Shown here in pieces: positions 62,417 through 64,000 of a stretch of 64,000 nt of DNA. The DNA is taken from the NCBI GenBank assembly GCA_937915865.1, contig CALGIG010000106.1:19025-83024 (forward strand), written 5' to 3'. Numbering within the stretch: the stretch's first letter is position 1; each line of letters starts with the position of its first letter. A program made the position numbers and the translations under genes. This DNA is from an uncultured Prolixibacteraceae bacterium (lineage in GTDB: Bacteria > Bacteroidota > Bacteroidia > Bacteroidales > Prolixibacteraceae). Under the pieces are notes generated by a model. It saw only the letters and a list, made by a program, of their open reading frames with translations, was not told the origin of the DNA and did not search any database.

Positions 62417-63358
62417 TTACCTCCATTCAACAATTGTTCCGCGGTTTTTTTGCAAGAGTTTTTCGGGCATTGAGTTTATTATTTCTTTACCCAGTAAATC
62501 AATGAGTTTGTACTTCGAGAAATGCCTCGAATAAACCAAACTAACTTCGCGTAAAGGATTACTATCGACAAATATTCTGACGTGATCAAATCGCATTTCA
62601 CTCATTCCAAGCGTTGCCAGTTCAGGAATAATGGTCATTCCGCCTTCTTTATCGATGATGTTCATAATGGTTTCAAGTGATCCGGCTTCGAAATGAAAAG
62701 GTAATGCAGAATTAGCGGGGCTGTTAAATGAGCATAAATTGATGACCTGATCACGGAAACAGTGCCCATCACTGAGTAACCAAATCTCGGGAGTAGCAAT
62801 GTCTTTGATATGTATGTCTTTTTTAGTGGCTAATGGATGATCATCGTGCAGGTAAAGCAACATACCTTCGTAAAACAATGGTTTTTCAATGATACGTTCT
62901 TCGTGAAGCGGTGTAACCAAAATTCCAACATCAATCAAATCGCGGTTCAATCGGTCGATTATGTTTGCCGTTGTTAATTCTTCAACTTTTATGTTGATGT
63001 TAGGGTATTTACGTTTGTAATTTCCAATGAAAAGAGGCAGAAGGTATGGCGCCAGGGTTGGGATAATTCCAATTTTTAATTCTCCGGAAATCAGGTTTTT
63101 ATGGTCTTTGATAATGTTGTTTATCTTTTGGGATTCCTGAAGTGTGATTCGGGCCTGTTCAATAATCCGGCGGCCCACGTCGGTCGGAATCAGCGGTTGT
63201 TTACTGCGGTCGAAGATAATGACTTCCAGGTCTTCTTCCAGTTTTTTAATCTGCATACTTAATGTTGGCTGGGTGATGAAGCAGTTTTCGGCAGCCTTGC
63301 CGAAATGCCTGAAGGTATCAACAGCAACAATGTATTCGAGTTGAGTTAAGGTTATCAT
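62417..63358 (-). CDS. oxyR: OxyR-type LysR-family peroxide sensor
   Basis: The protein has 313 residues from the ATG at 63358 (TLTQLEYIVAVDTFRHFGKA). The winged-helix-turn-helix is at the N-terminus (FITQPTLSMQIKKLEEDLEV). The sensing region reads DGHCFRDQ with Cys200 and a second Cys209 in NLCSF, the same nine-residue step as the two redox cysteines of E. coli OxyR (199 and 208). It should activate peroxide-defence genes when the disulfide forms. No catalase or peroxidase gene is adjacent; the targets must lie elsewhere. Confidence 0.92.
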   Translation of the reverse strand: MITLTQLEYIVAVDTFRHFGKAAENCFITQPTLSMQIKKLEEDLEVIIFDRSKQPLIPTDVGRRIIEQARITLQESQKINNIIKDHKNLISGELKIGIIPTLAPYLLPLFIGNYKRKYPNINIKVEELTTANIIDRLNRDLIDVGILVTPLHEERIIEKPLFYEGMLLYLHDDHPLATKKDIHIKDIATPEIWLLSDGHCFRDQVINLCSFNSPANSALPFHFEAGSLETIMNIIDKEGGMTIIPELATLGMSEMRFDHVRIFVDSNPLREVSLVYSRHFSKYKLIDLLGKEIINSMPEKLLQKNRGTIVEWR

Positions 63359-63424
63359 TGGGAAGATTATTATTGGACTGCTAAATATAAACAAAAAGTT
63401 AGTTATTTGGCAAGTAACATTTGG

Positions 63425-63949
63425 TTAAGAGTGAACTTGCCCTGCAAAAAGCATCTGCCGCTGCCATTCGAATAGCGCTACTGAAAGGGCATGTGATACA
63501 TTCATCGATTTGCATTTACCGGTCATTGGGATATGCAGCTTTAAAGAACATTTGTGTAAAATTTCTTCAGGTAATCCATTTCGTTCGTTGCCAAGCAGGA
63601 AAACTACTTTGGATGGTAATGCTGTTTGGTAAATATTAACCGACTCGTCACATGTCTCGATAGCCGCAATGCGATAGCCGCATGGTAATGAGGCAAAAAA
63701 ATCTTCAGGTGCAATAAATGTGAGTTTTACATTGGCAAAGCTTAATCCGGCAGTTTTTTTGATTGATGACATCCGTAATTGAAAATTTGTACCAAGGATC
63801 GAGACTTCGTTAGCCCCGATGTTATCGGCAAGGCGAAGCATATTTCCTATGTTTTCAGGATTAATTATTTGCCATGCTGCCACAATTGGTCTGTCTGGCA
63901 AGGGTGGATATTGCATATCGTTAAAAAAAACTATTGAATTTGTTTCCAT
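63425..63949 (-). CDS. SpoU/TrmH-family RNA 2'-O-methyltransferase
   Basis: The protein has 174 residues from the ATG at 63949; the frame stays open upstream to the window edge region with a TTG at 63982, so a longer start cannot be excluded. Motif 1 is NPENIGNMLRLADNIGA. Motif 2 is LLGNERNGLP. Motif 3 is IPMTGKCKSMNVSHALSVAL. These form the SPOUT knot that binds S-adenosylmethionine. It methylates a ribose 2'-OH in tRNA or rRNA; the target is not predictable. It is slightly shorter than classical TrmH. Confidence 0.88.
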   Translation of the reverse strand: METNSIVFFNDMQYPPLPDRPIVAAWQIINPENIGNMLRLADNIGANEVSILGTNFQLRMSSIKKTAGLSFANVKLTFIAPEDFFASLPCGYRIAAIETCDESVNIYQTALPSKVVFLLGNERNGLPEEILHKCSLKLHIPMTGKCKSMNVSHALSVALFEWQRQMLFAGQVHS

Positions 63950-64000
63950 CGTTCGCGGAATATCTTTTTCTTTGAAGTACAAAAGAGAGATTTTTTAGGT

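Overview
The window is chromosomal DNA of a Bacteroidota bacterium. The evidence is the SusC/SusD pair driven by an ECF sigma factor and a FecR-type anti-sigma factor, several DUF1080, GH31 and GH3 type proteins, promoters of the TAnnTTTG type, starts that mostly lack a Shine-Dalgarno sequence, and many short GC-rich palindromes between genes. A member of the Marinilabiliales/Prolixibacteraceae would fit, but that placement is an inference from gene content.

Region by region: (1) 1-4830 is a tandem array of a two-gene module, a beta-propeller lipoprotein with a single CxxCH haem motif and a polytopic membrane protein; the tail of a further copy lies at the left edge. (2) 5137-6324 is an isolated chorismatase-like protein. 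(3) 6680-11912 is a carbohydrate cluster: a GH31 glycosidase, the wreck of a GH3 glucosidase, and a three-domain hydrolase fusion. (4) 12426-13139 is a NrfJ-like lipoprotein. (5) 13542-22698 is an ECF sigma / FecR / SusC / SusD / FAD-oxidoreductase locus. (6) 22890-30180, all on the minus strand, holds YdeI-like and beta-lactamase-like proteins, a large HEAT plus double DUF1080 protein and a Gfo/Idh/MocA oxidoreductase, the last two probably acting on 3-keto-sugars. (7) 30181-31221 is non-coding with a striking 21/42-bp tandem repeat. (8) 31222-37734 holds an OFA-type MFS transporter, thiL and sufBCD. (9) 37651-42248 is an accessory stretch: a HigBA-like toxin-antitoxin pair followed by a displaced copy of the sufD 3' end, an Mrr-type restriction enzyme and a Pif1-like helicase. 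(10) 42649-51498 holds a DoxX/TIM-barrel fusion, an amidohydrolase, a LytTR regulator and its likely kinase separated by an endonuclease III gene, a membrane dipeptidase and two lipoproteins. (11) 51813-57452 encodes the two subunits of methylmalonyl-CoA mutase, split by a GxxExxY gene inside inverted repeats and followed by a VapBC-like pair and a displaced copy of the mutase 3' end. (12) 57470-64000 holds an outer-membrane barrel protein, an SDR epimerase, an NfeD/flotillin pair, rpsT, tRNA-Glu, oxyR and a SpoU RNA methyltransferase.

The strongest unusual signal is that two unrelated toxin-antitoxin pairs sit in the same architecture. Each is inserted directly after a conserved housekeeping gene (sufD; methylmalonyl-CoA mutase large subunit), and each is followed by a diverged, in-frame, stop-terminated duplicate of that gene's last 84 or 99 nt plus a terminator. 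Most differences in the mutase copy are synonymous, so these look like homologous 3' ends brought together by a gene-end-restoring insertion, yet no integrase is present. Other points worth a look are the CxxCH propeller/membrane-protein array, the GxxExxY insertion in the mutase operon, the alpha/beta-hydrolase plus double-SGNH fusion with a lost nucleophile, and the DoxX fusion.
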